Positions 37,146 through 51,398 of a DNA stretch of 64,000 nt are shown piece by piece. The stretch is taken from the NCBI GenBank assembly GCA_051294375.1, contig CM119266.1, positions 23,446,413-23,510,412 of the forward strand, in the 5' to 3' direction. How positions within the stretch are numbered: the first letter of the stretch is position 1; every line of letters begins with the position of its first letter. The notes beneath the pieces were generated by a model that worked only from the letters and a program-made list of their open reading frames with translations, made no database searches and was not told the origin of the DNA. The translations under genes and the position numbers were made by a program. The stretch comes from Paraspadella gotoi. Its lineage: Eukaryota; Chaetognatha.

Positions 37146-38807
37146 TTCTCAATTCCTTTTAGCCCCTTTTCGTATCATCCACCCCCGTCGCGAGAACAGG
37201 AAAAAGGGGGAAATTTATGCGTTCTGCTCTCCCTCGTTTTGATCTGGGTCTTTCGGAGTTGACCTGGATACCCCGACTCGGAGCCAAAGAGCCGTCGACG
37301 AGCGTCTAGCGTGGATCCGAGGCTGACCTCACCTCCGTCCGGACGCCTTCGAACCTTCCGCGACTGTTTTGAGTCGCGCAAGAAAAGAGAAATCATTAAT
37401 TTCAAATCAAATTCGGTGCCATCGGCGATCGAACGAAAGGGGCGAGGGGGGGGAGAGGCCTTTGTATGGGCCGACCCGTTCCCTTCCGAGGCCTTAGAAT
37501 TAGAGAGCATCGATGAGTGGTTAAAAAATTGTTTTGAAGCTATATTTAAGTTCTAAATTGAATGTATTCCAGTAGTTTAACGTGTATATCATTAAGTACT
37601 TTAGTGATAAGCAAAAAAATAAAAAATAAAGTGGATGGAACATATTTTGTTCTTTTTATACTAGCTGTTAGTGGTAAATAATCTCTAAACTTTAGTTAGT
37701 CTAAATCGTAATAGAAAACAGTTCCAGTTTCTAAAGAAACTATTTTTTTTTGAAAAAAATAAAAATTACAGAAAACAAAAAAGATAGTGAAAAAATTTTA
37801 ATATAAATCGGTTGATTTCTCACCTAGATTAATGAATAGAATTGAATACAGAAGGAATGTTGTTCAAATTTGTATTTGATTTTTTTAAAATTACCCAGTA
37901 ATTATTATTATTAATAATAATTAATATTATTATTAATATAAACTCTCATTCCAAACTTTGACAAAAATAAAACAAGGTCCATGATGGTCAAGTAAAGTTA
38001 AAGCCTAAAAAACTTAATCAATCACATAACCAGTCAATACGCATAGCCTTTTGAAGTTAGCCAATCCTGCTATAACGACAATTTCAAGCTGCTATTTCCT
38101 GTTCGAACCAACTGTTCAAACTCACAAAGGCACTCGGTATCCAAGCTCCCTTTCCAGCTTTTTCCTTTGAATGAACCGAATGCTGTTGGGCTGACGACCA
38201 CGACGACGATCAGAGCGACGACGCCGACGACGATGGGAACGACGACGAGTCGACCGCGACGTCGAAACACGACGACGAGCCTCAGAGTTGGTTGGGAAGA
38301 TTCCCGCGTCTGCAGGCAAATCCTCTTCCCTCTTCCCCCTCTCGTTGGTGAAGCACGGTAGTTCTCCCTTCCCGCTCCCTCCTCACGGTCCTTTTGTGTG
38401 TGAGAATGCCGCTTTAACGTCATTTTACGCCGCTCCTTGGTTCCTAGTTCCAGAAAACCCCCGCCAAGAGTATTGTCGCAGAAAAAGTAAAACGAACAAA
38501 GGTTATATTCCAAGTTATTTCTTTTTAGGATATGGCTTTCGTAAGTCCGATTTCTCTGTCTCAAGTTGTTTATAAATTTGTAATTTTTTTTATAAACGAT
38601 TACTAGTTAATTTATATTTTGTACTAAACAATATCATACTTCCAATTGGTTGAGTATTAATTTTTTAGAACTGACAAGAAATTATATTCACCTTTCCGAT
38701 TTAACGACGTAGTATGCAAGTTTGCTTGAAATTGTGATCTCTGACAGATTTATTATCAAGGCGTAACGATTCTTTCATCTAATCTCTTCTTTTCATTTTT
38801 TTTTTTT
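37145..38807. repeat. Unit R, partial direct copy
   Basis: Direct match to about 20205-21870 of the first R arm. It ends at a 25-N gap (38808-38832), after which the sequence jumps to inverted Q/Y. Confidence 0.8.
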
Positions 38808-38832
38808 NNNNNNNNNNNNNNNNNNNNNNNNN

Positions 38833-40407
38833 ACGATTATACTTTTAATGGCCTGATTTTTAGTTCTGAATTGACTGAATGTACATTTTTAAAGAATAAA
38901 ATATGACGTAACAATAAATACGAAGGTCTCCCTAACAAATTTTTGTTCAATCAGATTTTGGACCTTCTCTAAAATAAATTTCGTCTAGTATCTGATATGA
39001 AGAGAATTATCGAAAGCATCTGTAATTTAAAAAAATTAAAATGGTAGATCTTATTAGGGTGAATAGTTTTGTGAAATTCCTTGAAATTAAATGCACCTGT
39101 CGAGAAAAAATACAGAGGAAAGTTTTGACTTTTTTGGAACAATTTTTCTTTTTGATCTCCCATCGTCTATCTTCTCCTCTGCATACGAGTTTTCCAGATG
39201 ACATTTAGAGGTTATAATTTATCGAAAAGTTCAAACAATCCAGTTTTCATCCTCGTCTCGATTCTGACTAAGAGGGAAAAAAAGAAATACTCGGATTCAA
39301 TTTTACTTTTTTTTTCTTCTTTTGAATATTTTTAGCCTTTAATTTAAGCGCGCAATCTTTGATTGATTGATTTTCTAAGATTATAACTCGATTACTCCAT
39401 ACGCAATACGTAATAACTTAAAGCTGTCATTCTAATTTTTCCTCTCTCTCTAAAGTTTAATTATGCATTTTACATATACATAAATTTCTAATTAGCATTA
39501 TTTCATTCATATTCTGCTTTATTTACTCTTTCGATAAGAGTTTCGCTTAATTTAGTTCCCATTTTTTATCGAAAGTACAAAATTTTGATATTATTACAAA
39601 CGCCTTTATAATCGTTAAGTGTCTCAATGCAGGATAATTATTTTTGCTTGCATCAATATTTCAAATTTGATCACTACCCAATGAAATACAACTTTTATAG
39701 GCATATAGATATCTAATAAATTGTCGAAAGCAAAAATAAATAAAGCGTAAAATTTAATAAAATAAAGTTATACAAAAAAATTATAAAAACAAAATCTTAA
39801 ACAAATTAATATAATAATAGTATAAGATAATAAAAATTATTCGAAAGGGGGTATAGTTTTGAAGCAATTTGGCGAGCTGATTTCCAACCTTGCCACCAAC
39901 CCCGTAAAACCAACTTGTGCTGGTGAGTGGCAAGGGGGCCTTACCACAAGCTCGGATTTACAGGGTTAGCGGATCTGGTGGATTCTTCATTTTGAAAGNN
40001 NNNNNNNNAGAGAGTCAGTATTGGTCTTTCTCCATTCCGCGTTTCGCGTGAGAATGCGGTTTCGTCTCTTAAAGATAAAAGGAAAAAAAGAAAAAGATTA
40101 ATGAAGTTTTGATTTTCAAAACAAAAATACGAATTCGACCGAAAAACGAAAAAAGAGAAAACATCGAGATGGAGTCCCTTTAAAGTCGAATGATGAAAGT
40201 CAAAACTTGATAACAAAATCATCGGTTCTCTGTTGTTGTTATTGTTTTTGTTATTATTACGAATTGTTTGAAAGAGGAAGAGAGAATCGTAAGTCGAACT
40301 ACAAGAGAAGATTTTCCTCGGATTTAAAAATAAAAGACAACAAATATGGAGGAAAAGGAAAATGACTTCTGCTCGGGAGAACGAGCTCAAAGAATATCGC
40401 ATGACCG

Positions 40408-40455
<48 letters not shown>

Positions 40456-41515
40456 CTTTTTTCGATAAGGGACAAGAGTAACTACCAAGGAGCCAAGATA
40501 GGAACATACTCAGCACGAAACGGACAGAGAAGCAGCTTACCCAATGTCTAGAGATTGTTCCCAGGATTTCTCTTTAAAAATCTTGGCTTTTTTTATGTTT
40601 TTCTCTTTAATTTCGTTGGAATCGAGATTTTTGTTCCGTTTTCTCTCATTTAAACGTGGAATCAGTCAACGACGGTGCTGGTTCCTTCGCCTCTTCCCAG
40701 CTGTTGATTTCTGCTCGATTGTTTTGATTTTTTATTTCGTCGTCGTCGTCGTCGTCTTCGTCGTCGTCGTCGTCGTCGTCGTCCTAATGATCGTCGGCGG
40801 TTCGAGGAGAGAAGAAACGAAGGAGAAGACGTGAATCGATGCCGAGAGAAAGAGAGAGAGCGAGAGAGAGGGACGGAGAGAGACAGAGGAGAGAACACGG
40901 TATGTGCCGGCTTGTGTGCGAATTAGAGTGTGCGCTGGCGTGTCCCGCGTGCAGTGGCCAAAAGGTGCATGCGGTAGAAAGATAGGGAGGGAGAGAGAGA
41001 GAGAGAGAGACGGAAAGCGAGAGAGATTAAGGAAGTAATTTTGTGTTTTTTTTGTTTTTTTTCAGATAAAAACCAATTAGTTACTTGTATTTAAAAAAAT
41101 ATTTAAACTGAAAATAAAGATGAAGTGAAAAAAGGAAATATAAATAAAACGTCTTTTACAAAGTTGTAGCGTTTGTTTTTCTTTTTAAAAATCAATGTTA
41201 CCTTTGTATTAATATAATTAGTTAAAAATGATGTCTCTTTTTTCTTCTCTATCTCTCTCCACAGGTTAAGGTTTCTGATCAAAGTATTCAGAAATCGGGA
41301 CTTAAATATATCGCACACGAAAAAAACGAATCAGCTTTAAAAAAAATAAATTAAAAAAAAACAAACAAAAAAAAAAACCGAGACAAAATTTTTAAGATTT
41401 CGTTTGAAGAAAAGAAAAAAGGTCCGACGTTCCCAGCACAAAATCCGAAAGAGCTTCGCCGGGGTTCTGCCTTTGCTGGGGGTAGAGATTCAGAGAGAGA
41501 GAGAGAGAGAGAGAG

Positions 41516-41561
<46 letters not shown>

Positions 41562-42085
41562 ATACTACTTAGGAAAACAAAATAAACGGACATGAAGTAT
41601 GATCGTTTAATAATTTTTGTTTCTTGAGAAAAAAAATAATAGTTTTGTGAGAAAAAAAAAATTTTGTGAGAAAAAAAATATTATTTTTGTGAGATGGTCG
41701 ATTGTGAGTTTCATGAGTTCGTGAGTTTGTGAATTTTGGAGACTTGTCCGGTAAAAAGAATTTGAGGAAATGATTCTCAAATGGAACTGAGGGTCGGAAG
41801 AGAACGACGATGACGACGACAACGATGACGACGTCGACGACGACTAGAAAAAAAACTGTAAACTTTTTATGGCCCGAGTCGTAAATTGTGAGTTTGATTA
41901 AACCCACGACGTCGAACCCAACGATAACAAAACTTTGACGACGACGATGACGACGACGACGGTAAGGTCGACGACGATGACGCCGAAGACGACAAGAATA
42001 TGGCCTTTCCGGTGGGGCGTATTTGTAACGGAAGGGGGGGCGAGCAGGGAAAAATGTAAACGACTGAATGTAACAAAGATCAAAT

Positions 42086-42139
<54 letters not shown>

Positions 42140-42159
42140 AGAGGAGGAGAGAGAGAGAG

Positions 42160-42208
<49 letters not shown>

Positions 42209-42502
42209 AGAGAAGAGAGGACTGGGAGGAAAAAATCCAGGATTGGTACGTAAAAAATTTCGTGAAAAAAAGAAACACAGTAACAAATCACACTCATAAA
42301 CAAAAGCGGTGGGTGGTCATCAGTTATACATTTGCTTATATTCGCTCCAAGTCGAAGGATATTTTTCGAAGCAGATTTACTGGAGTAAATATGACGCGCA
42401 ATATTTTTTTTATCAATATTGTTTTTTTACTCAGAGTGGAACACAAAGTTTTATTATTATTGAGAGATAGAGAGAGTGAGAGGAGAAGAGAGAGGAGAGA
42501 GA

Positions 42503-42569
<67 letters not shown>

Positions 42570-45509
42570 ATTAATGTGTGATTCGAGCGAAGTTTAAAAC
42601 TTTTTCTCCGCCGTGATCCAACTACGTAAACAAAGACTGTAAAACGAGGAAAACGAAAACGAGGCGGGCGAAAATGAAGCGATAAGCGAAGTGAAGGTTT
42701 TGAAGGATTTTTATTTTTGAGGATTTGGAGAGCGATCGTAAAAAAACGGAGATCGTTCGAGAGGCGCAGGTGTTGGGAGAAGCCTTTTGTTGGCGGGTGT
42801 GAGTTAAATCGTCGAAAGAGGGGGTAATGTTTTTATTACGATATTTTATAGAATAATGAGATCAATAATGAATTTTAAATAAAATATTTATTAAATTAAT
42901 GGATAATTTTTATATTTGTAGTACCAATTTCATAAATGCAATCATAATAGGCTATTATTTTTTTCACGCTTTCACAATTTCTCTGGAGAATTCGATAAAC
43001 TTCCCATCACATAGCTAATTTAAACATAAAAATAGGCTCAAGAATCGCAAACAAATGTAAAGATGATTTCAGTGATTATTTTTTTTCAGATGTAGAATTA
43101 TATTTGAGACGGTACTTTATATGACCATGGTTGCAATACGGTAATGAAAATGTTTACACACATCAATGGTTAGGAATATTAAAACGTAGATACGTGACGA
43201 TTTTTTGACGACGAAATTGAATTCGGTGAAATTAATGCGATGCCAAACAAGTCGCGTCCTCTCGAGGACCAAACACTGACTTTTGTGAGAAGAAAAGTTT
43301 ACCTTTTGTTTTCTTAAACGATCTCGGGACAAAATGTACAATTATCGCTATAAGTTTATAAATATTACATAAAATCGTTTAGGACCATGCGAAATAAATT
43401 TTGGCGAATGTTAATTTGAAAAGTGAAGATAGCCCTGTATAATTTTTGTACAATATAAACAACCAAGGGAAAAAAATATAAAAAGCGACTTTTTCGATCA
43501 AGTTATTTGAAAAAATAAATGCATGCGACTTTCTTCAATCAATTAAATAGTAGTTAGGCAGTTTTTACAAAAAAACTAATGCATATTTTGCTTACGAAGA
43601 CGCATGTTAAGTCAATCCTAAGCTCATAGGATATCAATTAAAGATTTATTTAAGTCTTCATTTTCTCAAAAGTTCAATGTCAACTTTTAAATTTTTATCA
43701 CCCTATGAACTTACGGCACTTCACTGCATGCCTCTCTTGTATCACCTTGTAAAGCGCCAAGCAATAAACTGTTTGTTGTTTTGTTCGCAGTTAACAACAC
43801 TAGAACTGACAGAAGAGGCTGAACGTAGTTCTTATTTTGTTTAATAACAATTTTGTCACGTTAATATAACCCGTTATTGTGTTCACATGATGAAATAAAA
43901 AAATATAATAGCTTATTCACGGTCAAAAAAAACCCATTATTCAGATAATACTTAGATTATTGTAATAAGCAAACATCCATACAATTAGTTTTATGATTTC
44001 TACTTAAGAACGAATTGAAGGAATAAAACTTTTTATCCAAAAAATTGAATTCATAATGTGAACGAACTTCTGCCGGCGATTGCGGACACTAAAAATCGGA
44101 CAAAAGATCATCTCGGGTTTTGACTACGAAGGGAAAGAAAAGGGGTGACACAAAAGGGACACAATGTGACTCTTATTACGACGTGAAAGGGGAAAGTGGG
44201 TAAGAGGGTAAGAGAAGAAAAAAAAATTCATAAACCACAAAACGGACAAAATGTGGACAACAACCTCTCATAAAACGGGGTTCGGTGTTTACTTTGTTTT
44301 TGACAGTTTTTAATTACCCTGGCGGCGACAAAAAACAAAAAATAGTTTTCATTTTGTAGTTGGTTGTTTATTTTTTTTTAAGGTGGACTGGATGCTCTGG
44401 TAAAAAAAAAGAGCAGCGTTTTCGGTAAACGGTAGGCACGCTTTTGACGAGAAAAGACTCGTCCAATTTTCAACTTATCAAACTGTTACGCAGTAAAGAC
44501 CCTGGTAGTGCCATTGGCTCGTGTCGGTTGCTTTATCATTAACAATAAAAATATAAACTGGAAAAAATAATTAATGGTAATAGTAATGACGGCGTTTTAT
44601 AATTAGGTTATACGCGAGTTTGTTTTGTTTTTTTTTCGACTTGTTTGACACCAGAAGTAAAAGTGAAGACTCCGGATAAAAAAAAAGGTTTAGAGGCGGA
44701 ATTTCTAGACGATTATTATTAATTATTAGTTAATATATCCGTTATTCACCTCACGTTTAATTGTTCGTTTTTGTTAAAATTAAATCCGCCTCTAAGCGAG
44801 ACAATGCATTATACCATCTCGCGGACATTCGTAAAAATGAAGCCAAATTTTCCACATACCCTGTTGGCGACACGTTAGTACACAATGATCGAATGAAAAT
44901 CAACGGAATAGTATAATAATGGTAGTAATTATCGTTAAATTCGAAGCTGATTTTATAAAATTTTCTTTTGCAAACGATTCTACTCTCATTTTTTTAAATT
45001 AAATACTACGAGTCTATGGAAAACAAAAGTATAACACAGATTGTCAATAATCGTAACAAATTCGACTACATTATGCTTAAAATAAAAGTGTCATCAGTTT
45101 TCAATACTATTGAAAAACCAAAAAATAATACATGATTTAAAAGCAAATGTTAAACAATTTAGCGAAGCAAAACAAAAAAAAATTAGAGAAAAATGAATCA
45201 AGTATGAGTATGAGAAGGATACGTTTTTAAAAAAAATGTATTTAATTACATTCGGCGCGTTTGCTCAAGTCTTTGACCAGACTTGTTATTTTCATTTGGT
45301 TTTCATCACTAAAACATCACTAATGCGTTCGGAGAAAACACGAATTAAAATTAAAATTAAAACAAAATATTTTTTTTTTATAATCCGAGACTTAGATGAG
45401 ATCGAGATCGAGGGAAATCCGGACGCGAGATTCGAGAATTCGCGTCGATCGAAGCCCAAACTTGAAATCAGAGGCAAACCTCGTTTTATTTTTCCCCATG
45501 TGTTTTTTT
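38833..45509. repeat. Unit Y, inverted (palindrome right arm)
   Basis: Reverse complement of 29093-36020, ending at a 25-N gap (45510-45534). It holds the minus-strand microRNA copy near 39,930, GA tracts at about 40408-40453, 41491-41551, 42089-42210 and 42470-42568, GTC repeats at 40738-40785, and a 10-N gap at 39999-40008. Around the microRNA this arm looks the cleaner version. No coding gene found. Confidence 0.85.
39893..39972 (-). ncRNA. mir-10/mir-100 family microRNA hairpin (minus copy)
   Basis: Same hairpin as at 34846-34927, on the minus strand. The 5p mature is at 39946-39967 and the 3p arm at 39898-39919. Without the two inserted bases of the plus copy, the lower stem gains five pairs (CCGCT with GGTGG), which argues that this is the correct sequence. 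Nucleotides 2-8 of the 5p arm are ACCCTGT, the miR-10 seed. The apical part contains a nested GTAAGG/CCTTGC pairing. It lies on the same strand as the Antp exons. After removing duplicated units, the locus falls roughly 9 kb downstream of the Antp stop codon. Expression and paralogue identity cannot be read from sequence alone. Confidence 0.9.
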
Positions 45510-45534
45510 NNNNNNNNNNNNNNNNNNNNNNNNN

Positions 45535-46170
45535 CGAATATATATTTTTCCATACATGACGATCATTTATGATATTCTCGGTCGAAGCTCTTTTTTCATC
45601 TGATTGGATCATTTTATACGCTGGCTCCACAGCAGGGTATTCAACTCGTTGCTCGATTTATCGAGGAATCAATTCTTGGTGTTTCCATGGCGACGAAAAA
45701 CCATCATATACGTTGTCATTGCCGTCGAGAGAACGATAACCCGCATATCGAGTGACTTCTTTACAATTAAGTATAATATGAATTATTTAAAAATATTTTA
45801 ATTAAAATATATATTTTTTTTTAAATAATTACTAAGTTTTACCCCAAAAACTTTATACTCTGAAATACTAAGAATAAATAAAACTTGTTTCATCTCGGTC
45901 AAGACAGAAAGATAGAAAGTGAGTGAATGATAAAGTTTTTTTTCTTTTCTTCTCTCTCTCTCTCTCTCTCTGGTCGAGAGATTCGGACTCGTCGGCGAAG
46001 ATCCAAAGGATCACCAGCCGCGATTCACGTGAAAGAGACAAATTGTCGAGCTCACAAATCGTCGACTCGCGAAATCGACTTTTCGGTCGGCGACTGGATT
46101 CGATCCCCCGACCCCTCGGGTCTGACCCCGAAACGTCGGACCCCGTCCGATCGACGACCACGACGACGAC
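45535..46170. repeat. Unit S, inverted
   Basis: Reverse complement of 50551-51190, continuing through a CT tract (46179-46262) into unit P. It carries the RFX-type X-box GTTTCCATGGCGAC at 45681-45694. No gene. Confidence 0.8.
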
Positions 46171-46204
46171 GATAATATCTCTCTCTCTCTCTTCCTTCTC
46201 TCTT

Positions 46205-46246
<42 letters not shown>

Positions 46247-46263
46247 CTATCTCTCTCTCTCTC

Positions 46264-47980
46264 TTCAACACATCTCCATCGAGGCCCCGAACGAGCATTC
46301 ATCCCGACAGAGACGGGGCCCGAATTGTAGCTCCGTCGGTCGTTTTGTAGTCTGTATTCTCGTCGGCCGAGATCGAGCACGAAGGTTCGAGTTTCGAGGC
46401 AAAAGTCGAAGAGTTGACTTCAAAGGGAAAAGTCAGACTTGGCCGACGGGACTGAGTTGCGGACTAAAAAACCGGTCGAGGAGTCTCTCCACTTCGAATT
46501 CTCCAGCGTCTCGCTATTCCGAAAGTTCCGCCACTTCGAAATATTTGATACGTTTTGGTTTTAGTTCAAATATTGTCGTATTCTATTTCCTTGGTCTGAA
46601 TATAAAACAAAGTATTTTTTAAAAAATGAATTGCATTACTTCATATTTTTGTAATGAAATTAATTTTTAGATAATTTCTTAGTAGTTATAAATTTACTTT
46701 TTTTAAACATTATTTCAGTTCATTACATAAGTTATTATGTTGCAAATCTCGAACAAAACACTTACAACGTGTTATAATATAAGATTGTTCCCAAAGGTAA
46801 ACTTTCGGAAAAGTTGAAAAACCGGATGTTGATGACGACGATGACGATGACGACGACGACCAAGTCGTCTAGACTGACTCTCATCAGAAATTCTAACCAC
46901 CGCCGATCCGAGAGACAGACAGACCGACGTACGACCGACCGACTGACGATGACCGCCGGTTAAGAACCGTCGACCGATGTTTATTCGTCGTCTTTATGAT
47001 TCATTCCCGCCCCGACGGGACGTCGAAGACGTGATGATTGTGATGATGATGATGATGATGATTTGAGATAGATTGATGGATGATGATGATGATGAGATGA
47101 GATGTGATAATGATGACGTAAAGACTATAATGTTTAGAATGAACTGATGATGAGGATGATGATGTTGATGAAGGATGATAAATATTAACTGAATTTTCAA
47201 TGAAAAATATATTTCGTCTGGAAGCATAGTTAAACCAATAATTAATAAATTAACGTTAAAAAAATTGAAATTATCGGAAAACTATTATTAAAACAAGTTT
47301 CGCTCGACATGCGGATATTACCTAAAGTCCTCGATGCTCTTTTATTGTCATTTTGATTTTCGATTCATCGATTTTTTTTCTGTTTTATTTTTTCTTTTTT
47401 CAATTCGAATTTCGAAAAACTTCGAAGAAACATCAAATATAGAGAGAAATCTTGTTCTTCAATTCAAAATTCACGAACTCGAAATACAAAAAAAATAATT
47501 TAATTGTGAAAAGAAAACGAGTTCAAAAAGTTGATTCCTTTCTTCTTGTACAAATTCGTAGTCGTCCTCCCGCCGCTGCCCCACTTGTTTCCCCATTCCT
47601 GTTTCTCCAAGCCACCCCCCCCATGATTTCAACCCCCACCCCATCCCCCAATTTCCCGCCATCTACAATTTTCCTTTCTTATATGGTGCCAAATTTAATC
47701 CTCCCCCTTCTCTCTCGCTCACGTTCAACACCACCGCGTATTCCTCTTCTTTCGAATTCGTTTGTTCCTCCACCCCCTTTCCTTTCCCCGACCCCCCCCC
47801 CTCCGTAAAAAACAGTTCAAATCCGAGACGAGGATCGAGAGAGATTTTTCCCTCGAAATCCCCAACCGAAACGAGGATCGAGTTTTCTTTTTTTCTTCTT
47901 CTTCTTCTTTCCGATCGAAAGCGAAGAATCGAGTCTTTCCAACGAAACCAGTAGCGCGCCAGAGCGAGAAGGAGGGGGGC
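46264..47980. repeat. Unit P, copy 2 (direct)
   Basis: Direct match to 27380-29088 with small indels. GAT-triplet rich near 46830-47170. No ORF is shared with the other copies. Confidence 0.8.
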
Positions 47981-47986
47981 GTGGCT

Positions 47987-49262
47987 TGGAGAAACAGGAA
48001 TGGGGAACAAGTGGGCAGCGGCGGGAGACGACTACGAATTTGTACAAGAAGAAAGGAATCACTTTTGAACTCGTTTTCTTTTCAAATTAAATTATTTTTT
48101 TTTGTATTTCGAGTTCGTGAATTTGAATTGAAGAACAAGATTTCTCTCTATATTTGATGTTTCTTCGAAGTTTTTCGAAATTCGAATTGAAAAAAGAAAA
48201 TAAAACAGAAAAAAAAATCGATGGAATCGAAAATCAGAAATGACAATAAAAGAGCATCGAGGACTTTAGGTAATATCCGCATGTCGAGCGAAACTTGTTT
48301 TAATAATAGTTTCCGATAATTTCAATTTTTTTAACGTTAATTTATTAATTATTGTTTAACTATGGCTTCCCAGACGAAATATATTTTTCATTGAAAATTC
48401 AGTTAATATTTATCATCCTCATCAACATCATCATCCTCATCATCAGTTCATTCTAAACATTATAGTCTTTACCGTCATCATTATCATCATCTTCTTCATC
48501 ATCATCATCATCATCATCGTCTTCGACGTCCCGTCGGGGCGGGAATGAATCATACAGACGACGAATAAACATCGGTCGACGGTTCTTAACCGGCGGTCAT
48601 CGTCAGTCGGTCGGTCGTACGTCGGTCTGTCTGTCTCTCGGTCATCGGCGGTGGTTAGAATTTCTGATGAGAGTCAGTCTAGACGACTTGGTCGTCGTCG
48701 TCATCGTCATCGTCGTCATCAACATCCGGTTTTTCACTTTTCCGAAAGTTTACCTTTGGGAACAATCTTATATTAACACGTTGTAAGTGTTTTGTTCGAG
48801 ATTTGCAACATATAACTTATGTAATGAACTGAAATAATGTTTAAAAAAAAGTAAATTTATAACTACTAAGAAATTATCTAAAAATTAATTTCATTACAAA
48901 ATATGAAGTAATGCAATTCATTTTTTTAAAAAAATTACTTTGTTTTATATTCAGACCAAAGGAAATAGAATACGACAATATTTGAACTAAAACCAAAACG
49001 TATCAATATTTCGAAGTGGCGGAACTTTCGGAATAGCGAGACGCTCGGAGAATTCGAAGTGGAGAGACTCCTCGACCGGTTTTTAGTCCGCAACTCAGTC
49101 CCGTCGGCCAAGTCTGACTTTTCCCTTTGAAGTCAACTCTTCGACTTTTGCCTCGAAACTCGAACCTTCGTCGCTCGATCTCGGCCGACGAGAATACAGA
49201 CTACAAAACGACCGACGGAGCTACAATTCGGGCCCCGTCTTCTGTCGGGATGAATGCTCGTT
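47987..49262. repeat. Unit P, copy 3 (inverted)
   Basis: Reverse complement of about 46300-47627, joined to copy 2 without any N gap, which makes a hairpin-like fold-back with a short unpaired loop. A read that passed its hairpin adapter would give this structure. Confidence 0.8.
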
Positions 49263-49301
49263 CGGGCGACGACGATAATATCTCTATCTCTCTCTTCTCT
49301 C

Positions 49302-49374
<73 letters not shown>

Positions 49375-49378
<4 letters not shown>

Positions 49379-50525
49379 AACACATCTCCATCGAGGCCCC
49401 GAACGAGCATTCATCCCGACAGAAGACGGGGCCCGAATTTGTAGCTCCGTCGGTCGTTTTGTAGTCTGTATTCTCGTCGGCCGAGATCGAGCGACGAAGG
49501 GTTCGAGTTTTCGAGGCAAAAGTCGAAGAGTTGACTTCAAAGGGAAAAGTCAGACTTGGCCGACGGGACTGAGTTGCGGACTAAAAACCGGTCGAGGAGT
49601 CTCTCCACTTCGAATTCTCCGAGCGTCTCGCTATTCCGAAAGTTCCGCCACTTCGAAATATTTGATACGATTTGGTTTTAGTTCAAATATTGTCGTATTC
49701 TATTTCCTTGGTCTGAATATAAAACAAAGTAATTTTTTTAAAAAAATGAATTGCATTACTTCATATTTTGTAATGAAATTAATTTTTAGATAATTTCTTA
49801 GTAGTTATAAATTTACTTTTTTTTAAACATTATTTCAGTTCATTACATAAGTTATATGTTGCAAATCTCGAACAAAACACTTACAACGTGTTAATATAAG
49901 ATTGTTCCCAAAGGTAAACTTTCGGAAAAGTGAAAAACCGGATGTTGATGACGACGATGACGATGACGACGACGACCAAGTCGTCTAGACTGACTCTCAT
50001 CAGAAATTCTAACCACCGCCGATGACCGAGAGACAGAACAGACCGACGTACGACCGACCGACTGACGATGACCGCCGGTTAAGAACCGTCGACCGATGTT
50101 TATTCGTCGTCTGTATGATTCATTCCCCCCCGACGGGACGTCGAAGACGATGATGATGATGATGATTGGATGAAGAAGATGATGATAATGATGACGGTAA
50201 AGACTATAATGTTTAGAATGAACTGATGATGAGGATTGATGATTGATAGATAGATAAATATTAACTGAATTTTCAATGGAAAATATATTTCGTCTGGAAG
50301 GCCTAGTTAAACAATAATTAATAAATTAACGTTAAAAAATTGAAATTATCGGAAAACTATTATTAAAAATCAAGTTTCGCTCGACATGCGGATATTACCT
50401 AAAGTCCTCGATGCTCTTTTATTGTCATTTTCTGATTTTCGATTCCATCGATTTTTTTTTTTTCGTTTATTTTTCTTTTTTCAATTCGAATTTCGAAAAA
50501 CTTCGAAGAAACAAATCTCTCTCTT
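49375..50525. repeat. Unit P, copy 4 (direct)
   Basis: Follows a CT tract (49270-49376), which forms a second fold-back point, and ends at a 25-N gap (50526-50550). No gene. Confidence 0.8.
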
Positions 50526-50550
50526 NNNNNNNNNNNNNNNNNNNNNNNNN

Positions 50551-51190
50551 TCGTGGTCGTCGATCGGACGGGGTCCGACGTTTCGGGGTCAGACCCGAGG
50601 GTCGGGGGATCGAATCCAGTCGCCGACCGAAAAGTCGATTTCGCGAGTCGACGATTTGTGAGTCGACCATTTGTCTCTTTCACGTGAATCGCGGCTCGGT
50701 GATCCTTTGGATCTTCGCCGACGAGTCGAATCTCTCGACCAGAGAGAGAGAGAGAGAGAGAGAAAAGAAAAAAACTTTATCATTCACTCACTTTCTATCT
50801 TTCTGTCTTGACCGAGATGAAACAAGTTTTATTTATTCTTAGTATTTCAGAAATATTAAAGTATAAAGTTTTTGGGGTAAAACTTAGTAATTATTTAAAA
50901 AAAATTATATTTTAATTAAAATATTTTTAAATAATTCAATATTATACTTAATTGTAAAGAAGTCACTCGACTATGCGGGATATCGTTCTCTCGACGGCAA
51001 TGTCAACGTATATGATGGTTTTTTCGTCGCCATGGAAACACCAAGAATTGATTCCTCGATAAATCTGAGCAACGAGTTGAATACCCTGCTGTGGAGCCAG
51101 CGTTATAAAATGATCACAATCAGATGAAAAAAGAGCTTCGACCGAGAATATCATAAATGATCGTCATGTATGGAAAAATATATATTCGTT
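50551..51190. repeat. Unit S (Antp-proximal copy)
   Basis: Contiguous with the clean Antp exons, so this is the 3' flank of the gene. Also found inverted at 45535 and direct at 56270. No coding signal. Confidence 0.75.
51026..51039 (-). promoter_or_regulatory. X-box (RFX-type site)
   Basis: GTCGCCATGGAAAC fits the RFX consensus RYYNCC-AT-RRNRAC, and its reverse GTTTCCATGGCGAC fits too. It is retained in the other two copies of unit S. It lies in the 3' flank of Antp. Use by an RFX factor is inference. Confidence 0.4.
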
Positions 51191-51398
51191 AATAATAAGT
51201 ATTTTTTTTAATAATAGTTTGAATTTGGCCGAAAAAAATCACTACGGCATAAAAAAATAATCGATTTCCGCGCGGCGTCAAAGCTGCGGGAATTTTCGAA
51301 GAATAAAATACCACGTTGTCAAGGGGCGCAGAAAGATAAACAAAGAAACAAAACAAAGCAAAACAGGTGAACAGAAAAGGAGCGTAAAATGCGTTTAC

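Noticed and set aside
39850-39970. Minus-strand open frame resembling a small peptide
   Set aside because: The reading frame covers the mir-10-like hairpin; the base pairing and the seed match explain the sequence better than coding.
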